Below are positions 10,071 through 18,277 of a DNA stretch of 64,000 nt, piece by piece. Source of the DNA: Oceanicola sp. 502str15 (GTDB lineage Bacteria > Pseudomonadota > Alphaproteobacteria > Rhodobacterales > Rhodobacteraceae). Numbering within the stretch: the stretch's first letter is position 1; the number at the start of each line of letters is the position of its first letter. The stretch is taken from positions 992,001 to 1,056,000 of the forward strand of contig NZ_WYDQ01000001.1 in NCBI RefSeq assembly GCF_024105635.1, written 5' to 3'. The notes beneath the pieces are model-generated. The model saw only the letters and a program-made list of their open reading frames with translations, was not told the origin of the DNA and ran no database searches. The position numbers and the translations under genes are program-made.

Positions 10071-12434
10071 ATGTTTCGAGCAGCCGAAACCGGGGCGGGA
10101 CGGGGCGCGACGAAAGCGTTGATGCAGCGCGTCGCACTAGTCATTTTCACAACATTTGCAATGGCTTACACGGTCATTCCGAGCCAGGCGAGCGCGCAGT
10201 CGTTCAATTTCAGCCGGGTCGAGGTGAACGGAAACCAGCGGGTCGATGCCGCAACGATCGTCTCCTACGCCGGAATCGCCCGGGGCGAAACGGTGAGCGC
10301 GGCGCAGATCAACGACGCCTATCAGAACATTCTGGGCTCCGGCCTTTTTGCCACGGTCGAGGTGGTTCCGCGCGGGTCGACGCTTGTGATCAACGTCCGC
10401 GAGAACCCCACCATCCGCCGCATTGCCTTTGAGGGCAACAAGCGGGTGAAGGACGAGGAGATGGAGAGCGTCATCAAGAGCCGCACCAGCCGCGTCTTCC
10501 AGGCCGGGCAGGTCGAGGCCGATGCCGCCGCCATCACCGAGCTCTACCGGGTGAAGGGCCGGGTCGCCGCCACCGTGACCCCCAAGATCATCCGCCGCAG
10601 CGGCAACCAGGTTGACCTCGTGTTCGAAGCGACCGAGGGCCGCACGGTCGAGAACGAGCGCATCAGCTTTGTCGGCAACCGCAAGTATTCGGACCGCCGC
10701 CTGCGCGGCGCGCTTGAGACCAAGCAGGCCGGGATCTTCCGCCAGCTGATCCAGAGCGACACGCTGATCGAGGAGCGCATTGCCTTCGACAAGCAGGTGC
10801 TGCGCGACTTCTACCTCAGCCGGGGCTACATCGACTTCCGGGTGCAGAGCGCGACCGCCGAGATCACCCGCAACCGCGACGCCTTCCTCGTCACCTTCAA
10901 CGTGCAGGAAGGGCAGCAGTTCAGGATCGGCAAGGTCACGGTGACCTCGTCGATGCCGGAAGTGGATGCCAACGAGTTTGCCCGTGCGCTGCGGGTCCGG
11001 CAGGGCCGGGTCTACAATCCGCAGATCGTGGAGACCAACATCAGCCGTCTGGAACGGCTGGCGGCGCAGAAGGGCATCAACTTCATGCGGGTCGAGCCGC
11101 AGGTGACCCGCAACGAGCGGGCGCTGACGCTGGACATCAACTTTGCCATCTCCAAGGGTCCGCGCATCTTTGTCGAGCGGATCGACATCGAGGGCAACGC
11201 CTCGACGCTGGACCGGGTGGTGCGCCGCCAGTTCAAGGTGGTGGAAGGTGACCCGTTCAACCCGCGCGAGATCCGCGAAGCGGCAGAGCGCATCCGCGCG
11301 CTCGGCTTCTTCGAGACGGCGGATGTGAACGCGCGGCAGGGCTCCTCGGAAGACCAGGTCGTGGTGGATGTCGACGTGGTGGAAGCCTCGACGGGCTCGC
11401 TCGGCTTTGGCGCCTCCTACGGTTCGGACGCCGGACTTGGCTTCAACATCAGCTTCTCGGAGCGCAACTTCCTCGGCCGTGGCCAGTCGCTGAGCTTCGG
11501 GCTGGATACCACCAGCTCGGCCAAGGCGGTGAACTTCGGGTTCCGGGAGCCGGCCTTCCTGGGCCGCGAGGTGACCTTCGGGATCGACGCCAACTATCGC
11601 CAGACGGAATCGGAGAACTCGCGCTATGACACCACCATCGGTGTGATCCGCCCGCTGTTCGAGTTTCCGCTGGCAGAGCGCAGCCGCCTTCAGGTGCGCA
11701 CCGCGCTGTCCTATCGCGAGCTTTCGGGGATCGACGTGGGCGATGGCGGGGCCGATACCGGCTCGTCCTTCATCCTGCGCAACGAAGAGGGTGAGCGCTG
11801 GGATGCCTCGGTGGGATACACCTATATCTATGACAGCCGCATCACCGGCCTGAACCCGAACGCGGCGATCCGCTTCAGCTTCGGGCAGGACTTCGGCGGG
11901 CTGGACGGCGAGAACCAGTATATCAAGACCACCGCCGCGATGACTGCACAGACCAAGGTGTGGAACGAGGAGGTCACGCTGCGGGCCGAACTGGAGGGCG
12001 GTGCGCTGCACTACACTTCGGGCGGCTCCACGGTGCTGGATCGCTTCACGCTGAACGGCAAGATGCGCGGGTTCGAGGCCAACGGCGTTGGGCCGCGCGA
12101 CCTGAACGTGACCAACGAGGACGCGCTTGGGGGCAACTTCTTCTTCGTGGCGCGCCTCGAAGCGGAGTTCCCGCTGGGGCTGCCGGAAGAATACGGCATC
12201 TCGGGCGGCGTCTTCTATGACATCGGGTCTGTCTGGGGGCTCGACGACACCGGCGGCGGGCCGGATGGCACCTTTGCGGTGGACGACGAACTGCACTGGC
12301 GCTCCGCCATCGGTCTGTCGGTCTTTTGGGATACCCCGATCGGGCCGCTGCGCTTCAACTTCTCGGAAGCCATCATGAAGCAGGACTACGACAAGACGCG
12401 CAGCTTCGACATTTCGATCCGCACCGATTTCTGA
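10071..12434 (+). CDS. bamA: Outer membrane protein assembly factor BamA
   Basis: BamA is the Omp85 core of the machine that folds outer-membrane beta-barrels. The 787-residue product has a signal peptide ending at S-A-Q-S, five POTRA repeats (about residues 45-450, the first beginning F-S-R-V-E-V-N-G-N-Q), and a 16-strand barrel ending in aromatic Phe, as Omp85 proteins require. Two starts are possible: ATG 10071 or the internal ATG 10122, which gives a more ordinary signal peptide (M-Q-R-V-A-L-V-I-F). Neither has a good ribosome site; the longer is annotated. The stop overlaps the next start (TGATG). Confidence 0.95.
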   Translation: MFRAAETGAGRGATKALMQRVALVIFTTFAMAYTVIPSQASAQSFNFSRVEVNGNQRVDAATIVSYAGIARGETVSAAQINDAYQNILGSGLFATVEVVPRGSTLVINVRENPTIRRIAFEGNKRVKDEEMESVIKSRTSRVFQAGQVEADAAAITELYRVKGRVAATVTPKIIRRSGNQVDLVFEATEGRTVENERISFVGNRKYSDRRLRGALETKQAGIFRQLIQSDTLIEERIAFDKQVLRDFYLSRGYIDFRVQSATAEITRNRDAFLVTFNVQEGQQFRIGKVTVTSSMPEVDANEFARALRVRQGRVYNPQIVETNISRLERLAAQKGINFMRVEPQVTRNERALTLDINFAISKGPRIFVERIDIEGNASTLDRVVRRQFKVVEGDPFNPREIREAAERIRALGFFETADVNARQGSSEDQVVVDVDVVEASTGSLGFGASYGSDAGLGFNISFSERNFLGRGQSLSFGLDTTSSAKAVNFGFREPAFLGREVTFGIDANYRQTESENSRYDTTIGVIRPLFEFPLAERSRLQVRTALSYRELSGIDVGDGGADTGSSFILRNEEGERWDASVGYTYIYDSRITGLNPNAAIRFSFGQDFGGLDGENQYIKTTAAMTAQTKVWNEEVTLRAELEGGALHYTSGGSTVLDRFTLNGKMRGFEANGVGPRDLNVTNEDALGGNFFFVARLEAEFPLGLPEEYGISGGVFYDIGSVWGLDDTGGGPDGTFAVDDELHWRSAIGLSVFWDTPIGPLRFNFSEAIMKQDYDKTRSFDISIRTDF

Positions 12435-13108
12435 TGCCCGGGCGCAGACATTCCCCGGGCGCAGGACTGCTGCGGGCGGGGCTGATGTTGGGGGCCCTGA
12501 TGATCGGGCTGGCCGGGGCGGGTGCCCCGGCTGCGGCACAGGAGGGGGCACGACCGCCTTCGTCGGTGCTGACGATCAACCAGGAGCGGCTGTTTCGGAC
12601 CACGCTGTTTGGCCAGCGCCTGCAGCGTGAGCTGAATGCGGCGCGCTCCGAGCTGATTGCCGAGAACGCCCGCATTCAGGAGCAGCTCGAAACCGAGGAG
12701 GCCGCGCTGACCGAGCGGCGCCAGACGATGGAGCCTGCCGCCTTTCGCGCGCTGGCGACCGCCTTTGATGACAAGGTGACCGAGATCCGCGCCGAGCAGG
12801 AGGCCAAGACCCGCAGCCTGCAACGTCGGCAGGAGCGCGATCAGCAACTGTTCAACTCGGCCATCGGCCCGGTGGTGCGCGAAGTGGTGGAGGCGCGGGG
12901 CGCCTCGGTGATCCTCGATTCCCGCGCGATCCTGCTGGCGGTGTCGGATGTGGACGTGACGGACGTGGTGCGGGCCCGCGTCGACGAGATTTTGGGAGAC
13001 GGCGGCAGCCTTGCCACCCCGCCGGAAGAAGAAGACACTCAAGAGCCGGGCGAGATCCCGTTTGCCACCGGCGAGCCGGTGGACGAAGGCGGCACAGGCT
13101 CGGACTGA
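12434..13108 (+). CDS. skp: Periplasmic chaperone Skp/OmpH family protein
   Basis: A 224-residue exported protein with a signal peptide (cleavage near A-P-A-A-A-Q), then a long Gln/Glu/Arg-rich coiled coil (about residues 65-145), as in the tentacles of Skp, which carries unfolded outer-membrane proteins to BamA. The tail past residue 195 is an acidic low-complexity extension (E-E-E-D-T-Q-E-P-G-E) not found in E. coli Skp (about 160 residues). The ATG overlaps the bamA stop by one base, so the two products are probably made together. Confidence 0.88.
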   Translation: MPGRRHSPGAGLLRAGLMLGALMIGLAGAGAPAAAQEGARPPSSVLTINQERLFRTTLFGQRLQRELNAARSELIAENARIQEQLETEEAALTERRQTMEPAAFRALATAFDDKVTEIRAEQEAKTRSLQRRQERDQQLFNSAIGPVVREVVEARGASVILDSRAILLAVSDVDVTDVVRARVDEILGDGGSLATPPEEEDTQEPGEIPFATGEPVDEGGTGSD

Positions 13109-13129
13109 GGCGCAGGAAGGACAAACAGC

Positions 13130-13612
13130 ATGAGCGATACCCCCGAAACCGTTGATCTGGAGATGATCCAGCGGATCATTCCGCACCGCTACCCGTTCTT
13201 GCTGGTGGACAAGGTGCGCGACGTGAAGTTTTGCGAGAGCGCGGTTGGCATCAAGAATGTCACCTTCAACGAGCCGCATTTTCAGGGCCATTTTCCCGGT
13301 GCGCCGATCATGCCCGGCGTCACCATCATCGAGGCGCTGGCGCAGACCGCGGCGGTGATGGTGGGGGCGTCGCTGGAGCTTCAGGACAAGGGGATGCTGG
13401 TGTATTTCATGGGCATGGAGGGCGTGAAGTTTCGCCGCAAGGTGGTGCCCGGCGATGTGCTGGAGCTGCATGTGAGCGTGACCCGCGGCAAGCCCGGCGG
13501 CAAGGTGTGGAAGTTCAAGGGCGAGGCGAAGGTGGAGGGCGAGATGGCCGCCGAGGCCGAGTTTACCGCCATGATGGACATGCCGCAGGCCGCCGCTTCG
13601 GAGGGCAAATGA
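13130..13612 (+). CDS. fabZ: (3R)-hydroxyacyl-[ACP] dehydratase
   Basis: FabZ dehydrates hydroxyacyl-ACPs in fatty acid synthesis and competes with LpxA for hydroxymyristoyl-ACP. The 160-residue hot-dog-fold enzyme has [12 protein letters not shown], the catalytic H54 in G-H-F-P-G, and the Glu of the central helix (I-I-E68-A-L-A-Q). A ribosome site GGAAGGAC lies upstream. It overlaps lpxA by ATGA, the usual pairing that balances membrane phospholipid and lipid A. Confidence 0.97.
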   Translation: MSDTPETVDLEMIQRIIPHRYPFLLVDKVRDVKFCESAVGIKNVTFNEPHFQGHFPGAPIMPGVTIIEALAQTAAVMVGASLELQDKGMLVYFMGMEGVKFRRKVVPGDVLELHVSVTRGKPGGKVWKFKGEAKVEGEMAAEAEFTAMMDMPQAAASEGK

Positions 13613-14406
13613 GCGTCGCCTCGACCGCCACGATCCACCCCACCGCCTGCGTCGATGAAGGCGCGGTGATTGGCGCGGGTGTCGATATCGGCCCCTTTGC
13701 CTACATCGGCCCCGAAGCGAAGATCGGCGAGGGCTGCCTGATCAAGAGCCATGCGGTGATTACCGGCAACACCGAGATCGGGCCGGAGTGCACGGTGTTT
13801 TCCTTCGCGGTGATCGGGGAGATCCCGCAGGATCTGAAGTTTTCGGGCGAGAAGACGCGGTTGGTGATCGGCGCGCGCAACCGCATCCGCGAGCATGTGA
13901 CGATCAACTGCGGCACCGAGGGTGGGGGCGGCGTGACCCGTGTGGGCGACGACTGCCTGATCATGGCGGGCGCCCATGTGGCCCATGATGCGCAGGTCGG
14001 CAGCCGGGTGGTGATCGTCAACTCCGCCGCTGTCGCGGGGCATTGCGTGATCGAGGATGATGTGATCATCGGCGGGCTTTCGGGCATTCATCAATGGGTG
14101 CGGATCGGGCAGGGCGCAATCATCGGGGCGGTGAGCATGGTGACGCGCGATGTCATCCCCTACGGGCTGGTCGAGGCCAGCCGGGGCAAGCTCGACGGGC
14201 TCAACCTCGTGGGGCTGAAGCGGGCCGGTGTGGCGCGTTCGGACATCACCGCGCTCAGGGCGGCCTACCAGATGCTGGCGCAGGGCGAGGGGGCGTTTCA
14301 GGACCGCGCGCGCCGTCTGGGCGAGGAGACCGAAAGCGAATACGTGCGCCGGATCGTCGACTTTGTCACCGGGGAGAGCGACCGCTCTTTCCTGACCCCG
14401 GAGTAG
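13609..14406 (+). CDS. lpxA: Acyl-[ACP]-UDP-N-acetylglucosamine O-acyltransferase
   Basis: LpxA catalyses the first lipid A step, acylating UDP-GlcNAc at O-3. The 265-residue protein is a left-handed beta-helix of hexapeptide repeats (for example [18 protein letters not shown]) with the catalytic His in G-A-H-V-A-H-D, then a C-terminal helical domain. The ATG lies within the fabZ stop. Acyl-chain preference cannot be judged safely by eye. Confidence 0.96.
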   Translation: MSVASTATIHPTACVDEGAVIGAGVDIGPFAYIGPEAKIGEGCLIKSHAVITGNTEIGPECTVFSFAVIGEIPQDLKFSGEKTRLVIGARNRIREHVTINCGTEGGGGVTRVGDDCLIMAGAHVAHDAQVGSRVVIVNSAAVAGHCVIEDDVIIGGLSGIHQWVRIGQGAIIGAVSMVTRDVIPYGLVEASRGKLDGLNLVGLKRAGVARSDITALRAAYQMLAQGEGAFQDRARRLGEETESEYVRRIVDFVTGESDRSFLTPE

Positions 14407-14410
14407 CGCC

Positions 14411-15343
14411 TTGCTGGCGCTGATTGCAGGGCAGGGCCAACTGCCCGCCCGGATTGCGCTTGCGGCGAAGGGGCCGGTCCGGATCTGCGCGCTGGAGGGG
14501 TTCAGCCCGGCGCATCTGGAGGTGGACGAGCGCTTTCGGCTCGAGCGGCTGGGCAGTTTCATTCACGGATTGAAGCAGCGCGGGGTGCAGGAGGTCTGCA
14601 TGGCGGGCGCGGTGCGCCGCCCCGAGCTGCGGTCCGATCTGGTTGACTCGGCGACGGCGCCACTGGTGCCCCGGATCAGCGGGGCAGTGCTGCGGGGCGA
14701 TGATGCGGCGCTGCGCGAGATCATTGCCATCTTCGAAGAGGCCGGGCTGGCGGTGCGTGCCGCCCATGAGATTGCGCCCGAGCTGCTGCCCGCGGCGGGC
14801 GTGCTCACCAGTGCCGGGCCGAGCGCGGAGGATGTGGCCGATGCGGCGCGGGCCGAGGCCATCGTGACCGCCATGGGGGCGGCGGATGTGGGGCAGGCCT
14901 GCGTGGTGGCGGCCGGGCAGGCGCTGGCGATCGAGGCGATCGGCGGCACCGACTGGATGCTGCGCTCGCTCCTGCGCACCCCCGAAGAGGCGAAGAACCG
15001 CGAGGAGGAGGTGCTGAAGGGCGCGTCGCTGATGGATCAGGCGATGGACTGGATCGGCGACTTTGCCGATTTCTTCTCCCCCCGGGACGGCTCGCGCCTG
15101 CCCGAGCGCGACCCTGCGCTGCCCGGCGGCGGCCTGCTCTACAAGGCCCCCAAGCCCGGTCAGGACCGCCGCGCCGACCTGCCGGTGATCGGCCCCGACA
15201 CGGTGATGCGCGCCGCCGAGGCCGGGCTGACCGGCATCGTGCTGGAGGCGGGCGGCGTGATGGTGCTCGACGTCGAGACCTGCGTGGCCATGGCCGATGC
15301 GGTGGAGATGTTTCTCTGGGTGCGCCCCGGAGGCGAGGCGTGA
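14411..15343 (+). CDS. lpxI: UDP-2,3-diacylglucosamine pyrophosphatase LpxI
   Basis: LpxI (DUF1009) hydrolyses UDP-2,3-diacylglucosamine to lipid X in alphaproteobacteria that lack LpxH. The 310-residue product starts at a TTG four bases after the lpxA stop, with the N-terminal L-A-L-I-A-G-Q-G-Q-L-P and the C-terminal K-A-P-K-P-G-Q-D-R-R-A-D-L-P, I-G-P-D-T-V signature. Unusually, about 45-55 residues (roughly 186-240, acidic then Arg/Pro-rich) lie between T-D-W-M-L and the signature, where relatives known to me have only a short loop. Its stop overlaps the lpxB start (GTGA). Confidence 0.93.
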   Translation: MLALIAGQGQLPARIALAAKGPVRICALEGFSPAHLEVDERFRLERLGSFIHGLKQRGVQEVCMAGAVRRPELRSDLVDSATAPLVPRISGAVLRGDDAALREIIAIFEEAGLAVRAAHEIAPELLPAAGVLTSAGPSAEDVADAARAEAIVTAMGAADVGQACVVAAGQALAIEAIGGTDWMLRSLLRTPEEAKNREEEVLKGASLMDQAMDWIGDFADFFSPRDGSRLPERDPALPGGGLLYKAPKPGQDRRADLPVIGPDTVMRAAEAGLTGIVLEAGGVMVLDVETCVAMADAVEMFLWVRPGGEA

Positions 15344-16494
15344 GGGTGTTCGTCATCGCGGGCGAGCCCTCGGGCGACCGGCTGGGCGCGGCGCTGATGG
15401 GCGGGCTGAAGGCGCTGGCCCCGGGTGTGGAGTTTCGCGGCGTGGGCGGCAGCGGCATGGCGGGCGAGGGGCTGGAGAGCCTGTTTCCGATGGAGGAGCT
15501 CTCGGTGATGGGGATCGCCGAGGTGCTGCCCAAGTATCGCGCCCTGATGCGGCGGATCAAGCAATGCGCCGCCGAGGTGGTGGCCTGGAAGCCCGATGTG
15601 CTGCTCACCATCGACAGCCCCGATTTCTGCCTGCGGGTGGCGCGGCGGGTGAAGGCCGAATGCGACGTGAAAACAGTGCATTACGTTGCGCCTACGGTCT
15701 GGGCCTGGCGTCCGCACCGGGCCGAGAAGATGGCGCAGGTGATCGACCATGTGCTGGCGCTCTTCCCCTTCGAGCCGCCCTATATGGAGGCCGCGGGGAT
15801 GAGCTGCGATTTCGTCGGGCATCCGGTGGTTTCCGAGCCGGTGGCCAATGCGGAGGAGGGCGCGGCGTTTCGTGCCGCCCATGGGATTGGCGCCGCGCCG
15901 CTGATCATGGCGCTGCCTGGCTCGCGGCGCGGCGAGGTGAATCGGTTGGCCCCGATCTTCGGCGAGGCGCTGCGCCCGCTGGTGGCGGCGCGCCCCGACA
16001 CCCGCGTTGTGGTGCCCTGCGTTGCCTCGACGGCGGGGCTGGTGAAGGAGCTCACCGCCCGCTGGCCCGGCACCCCGGTGCTGCTCGACCCGCGCGACCA
16101 GCCCGCAAAGGCGGCCCAGGCCGAGAAGCGCGCCGCCTTCGCTGCCGCCGATGTTGCGCTGGCGGCCTCGGGCACGGTCTCGCTGGAGCTGGCGGCCAAT
16201 GCGCTGCCGATGGTGATCGCCTATGACATGAGCTGGCTCAGCCGCCAGATCATCGGCCGGATGCTGAAGGTGGACACGGTCACGCTGGTGAACCTCGTCG
16301 CCGAGAGCCGCACCATCCCCGAGTTCATCGGGGCCGACTGCAAGCCGGCAAGGATTGCCGAGGGCCTCACCGCCGTGCTCGCCGCGCCGGGCGCCCAGCT
16401 CGAAGCCATGGCCCTCTCCATGTCGCGCCTCGGCCGCGGCGAGGAACCGCCCGGCCTGCGGGCCGCACGCTCTGTCCTCGCCCATATAAACTGA
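15340..16494 (+). CDS. lpxB: Lipid-A-disaccharide synthase
   Basis: LpxB (glycosyltransferase family 19) joins lipid X to UDP-diacylglucosamine, the step right after LpxI. The 384-residue product has A-G-E-P-S-G-D at residues 7-13, the H-Y-V-A-P-T-V-W-A-W motif and the late nucleotide-site segment A-A-S-G-T-V-S-L-E-L. It uses a GTG start within the lpxI stop. It is the last gene of the cluster; a strong hairpin within a dispersed repeat follows. Confidence 0.96.
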   Translation: MRVFVIAGEPSGDRLGAALMGGLKALAPGVEFRGVGGSGMAGEGLESLFPMEELSVMGIAEVLPKYRALMRRIKQCAAEVVAWKPDVLLTIDSPDFCLRVARRVKAECDVKTVHYVAPTVWAWRPHRAEKMAQVIDHVLALFPFEPPYMEAAGMSCDFVGHPVVSEPVANAEEGAAFRAAHGIGAAPLIMALPGSRRGEVNRLAPIFGEALRPLVAARPDTRVVVPCVASTAGLVKELTARWPGTPVLLDPRDQPAKAAQAEKRAAFAAADVALAASGTVSLELAANALPMVIAYDMSWLSRQIIGRMLKVDTVTLVNLVAESRTIPEFIGADCKPARIAEGLTAVLAAPGAQLEAMALSMSRLGRGEEPPGLRAARSVLAHIN

Positions 16495-16500
16495 CCCTGT

Positions 16501-16552
16501 TCATTTTCTTGCTGCAAATATCTCCGGGGGGTGTGGGGGGCTGGCCCCCCAC
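16501..16552 (+). repeat. 52-bp dispersed repeat, copy 1, containing a terminator hairpin
   Basis: These 52 bases are identical, in reverse complement, to 52599-52650. The inner half is a hairpin GTGGGGGG-ctgg-CCCCCCAC (16533-16552) just after lpxB; the outer half reads TTTTCTTGCTGCAAATATC. A degenerate copy of the outer half is at 27000-27019. Both full copies sit directly after the last gene of a transcription unit, so the element probably serves as a terminator or mRNA 3' end. Confidence 0.9.
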
Positions 16553-16656
16553 TGAACGGCGTCGGAAACCGCCCGCCCCGCCGGCTGACATCAAGCCGCT
16601 TTGTCCACTGGCCGACTGCGCCTAGACTGGACGCGGTTTGCTGTTGGAGGTGTCGT

Positions 16657-17298
16657 GTGGTGCACCGGGTGGTTGGCGTCTTTCTGGCCTTTGCCATGGC
16701 CCTTTGCGCGGGCCGGGCGGCCCTGTCGCAGGAGGCAGAGGCGGATGGGGCGCTGGCGGTGCTGCTCGACCTGTCGCTCGATGCGCCCGAGGGGGTGCTG
16801 GCCGAGCTGGCGATTGCCTGGCCCGGCACCCGCCGGATTGCCGCGGCGGCCGATCCGGGCGATGGCGCGGATCCGCTGTACTGGAGCGCCATGTTTCAGA
16901 CTCCGGGCGCGGCAGACACGCCGCCCCATGGGCTCACCCTCAGCTGCACCCGTTATGGCCATCGCACACACCGGGCGCTTATATCCGCGCGCAGGGCCGG
17001 GCTCCGGCCCTGGCCGGGCGGGGCGGATGTGCGGCTGTTCTGCGAGGGCTACGGGGTTTACTGGGGCCGCGAGCTGGCCGCGGAGCTGGTGCACGGGGCC
17101 GAGGCGATGGTGGAGACATGGGCGGAGGAGCGCGACCCTTCCTTTCCCGGCCTGCGCCGTTACCGGGGCGGCGATACGGCGCCGCGGGGCGGGCGGATGG
17201 TGAAGGGCTTCGGACTCGAAACAAGCCCGGCAGGGGGTAAGCTGCCGGGCGTCGTCGTTTCACTGGAGGTCGAGATATACGGGTTCGGTCTGGAGTGA
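16657..17298 (+). CDS. Exported protein of unknown function
   Basis: A 213-residue protein with a signal peptide (V-V-G-V-F-L-A-F-A-M-A-L-C-A-G-R-A-A-L-S-Q). The mature part has no family I recognise: an Asp/Ala/Gly-rich first half, two cysteines (in L-S-C-T-R-Y and L-F-C-E-G-Y) that could form a disulphide, and a basic C-terminal third. GGAGGT at 16646-16651 points to a GTG start at 16657 (or the adjacent GTG at 16660). The frame is open further upstream, but that part overlaps the repeat and is unlikely to be translated. A hairpin follows 1 base after the stop. Confidence 0.7.
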   Translation: MVHRVVGVFLAFAMALCAGRAALSQEAEADGALAVLLDLSLDAPEGVLAELAIAWPGTRRIAAAADPGDGADPLYWSAMFQTPGAADTPPHGLTLSCTRYGHRTHRALISARRAGLRPWPGGADVRLFCEGYGVYWGRELAAELVHGAEAMVETWAEERDPSFPGLRRYRGGDTAPRGGRMVKGFGLETSPAGGKLPGVVVSLEVEIYGFGLE

Positions 17299-17299
17299 T

Positions 17300-17321
17300 G
17301 GCGGGCCCCGAAGGGCCCGCC
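17300..17321. terminator. Bidirectional hairpin
   Basis: Perfect 9-bp stem GGCGGGCCC/GGGCCCGCC with a CGAA tetraloop, immediately after the plus-strand gene and downstream of the convergent small minus-strand gene ending at 17411. No strong T-run is present. Confidence 0.6.
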
Positions 17322-17410
17322 CGCCGGCCCCGGCCGAACCGGGAAGCGCGGGAGCGCGGCGAGCGGGAGGCACGGGCGGCGGGGGCCGCCCTTGCCTTGG
17401 AGGGTGACGC

Positions 17411-17677
17411 TCAGGCGGCCTGCGGCAGCGTCTTTGCGTCGGACACCAGCACGAGCGTGGGCTGGCGGTTGGTCATGGGCATGGGGGGCAGCTCTGCGGC
17501 CACTTCGGCGGCCATCTCGGCGAAGGCGCGGCGGCGGGCCCCGAAATCGAGAACCGGCATCGGGGCGCTGCGGTCGCGGCCGAAGGCAACGTTCACGACG
17601 TTGCCGCTGCGGCGGCGGGCGAGGCCGAGGAGGGCGGTTTCACGGTTCTTGCGGGCGATGGAGGCGAGGTTGATCAT
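17411..17677 (-). CDS. Small basic protein, tandem paralog B, unknown function
   Basis: An 88-residue protein starting at the ATG at 17677, with GAAGGA 8-9 bases upstream. Its first 55 residues resemble those of the neighbouring 66-residue protein: M-I-N-L-A-S-I-A-R-K-N-R-E-T-A-L-L then G-N-V-V-N-V-A-F-G-R-D-R, and P-V-L-D-F-G. The extra C-terminal 30 residues (E-M-A-A-E-V-A-A-E-L-P-P-M-P-M) are not shared. No transmembrane or signal segment. The frame continues upstream through the neighbour in another phase; that part is a shadow. I do not recognise the family. Confidence 0.65.
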   Translation of the reverse strand: MINLASIARKNRETALLGLARRRSGNVVNVAFGRDRSAPMPVLDFGARRRAFAEMAAEVAAELPPMPMTNRQPTLVLVSDAKTLPQAA

Positions 17678-17726
17678 CTGTACGGTCCTTCGTTGGGGGG
17701 GCTTGGTGGGGGGGGCGCTGAGGGTA

Positions 17727-17927
17727 TCAGGCGGCGAGGGGGAGGAGGTCGGTGTTGGCGGCGCTGTGCAGCACGGCCTGGCGCATGCCCAGGTCAAGGG
17801 GCAGGACCGGCGCGGCGCGGCGGGATTTGCGGAAGTCGACCGCGATGACATTGTCGCCGTGGGGGCGGATGATGGCGGCAAGAGCGGCTTGGCGGCGCTG
17901 ACGGGCGAGGGGGGCGAGCTTGGTCAT
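17727..17927 (-). CDS. Small basic protein, tandem paralog A, unknown function
   Basis: A 66-residue protein with start at 17927 and AAGGAA upstream. It matches paralog B along its length: M-T-K-L-A-P-L-A-R-Q-R-R-Q-A-A-L, then G-D-N-V-I-A-V-D-F-R-K-S-R-R and P-V-L-P-L-D-L-G. Both genes have near-identical ribosome sites and lie 49 bases apart, which looks like a tandem gene duplication. The basic, helix-forming N-terminus would suit a nucleic-acid or protein-binding role, but nothing shows this. Confidence 0.65.
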   Translation of the reverse strand: MTKLAPLARQRRQAALAAIIRPHGDNVIAVDFRKSRRAAPVLPLDLGMRQAVLHSAANTDLLPLAA

Positions 17928-18277
17928 CGGTTCGGTTCCTTGTGGTGCGTCTGGCTGGTGTGCCGGATGCGGTTTGGGGGGTGCAGTGGAGCGGGGGGCG
18001 CTCGGTGCAGTTGATGACCAAACTTCGCCATGTTTCCGGCCACCTCGAAATTGGCCAATGGGGGGAAGAGGGGGTTTTCCACCCTGTGGTCTATAGGGGT
18101 TTTCATGAAAACAAGGGGTTTGCGTGATCTTTCCACCCCCCTGAAATCGTCGAAAATCGCGATCGTACCCAGGGTGGAAGGGCCGGATTTAAGCCCCAAA
18201 GTCGATCTAATTTCATTCAAAAACCGCAGACCTGCCGCATTTCGACAGCACATTCGAATCATCAGGAGGGATCTGCC
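17928..18277. promoter_or_regulatory. AT-rich divergent control region with nested inverted repeats
   Basis: This 350-base gap between divergent genes holds no reading frame I believe in. It contains a 14-bp perfect palindrome GTTTTCATGAAAAC (18099-18112), and around it an inverted pair TTCCACCCTG (18077-18086) and CAGGGTGGAA (18170-18179). A clear ribosome site, GGAGGG, sits before the downstream gene. The local AT-richness and symmetry suggest an operator region. Confidence 0.5.
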
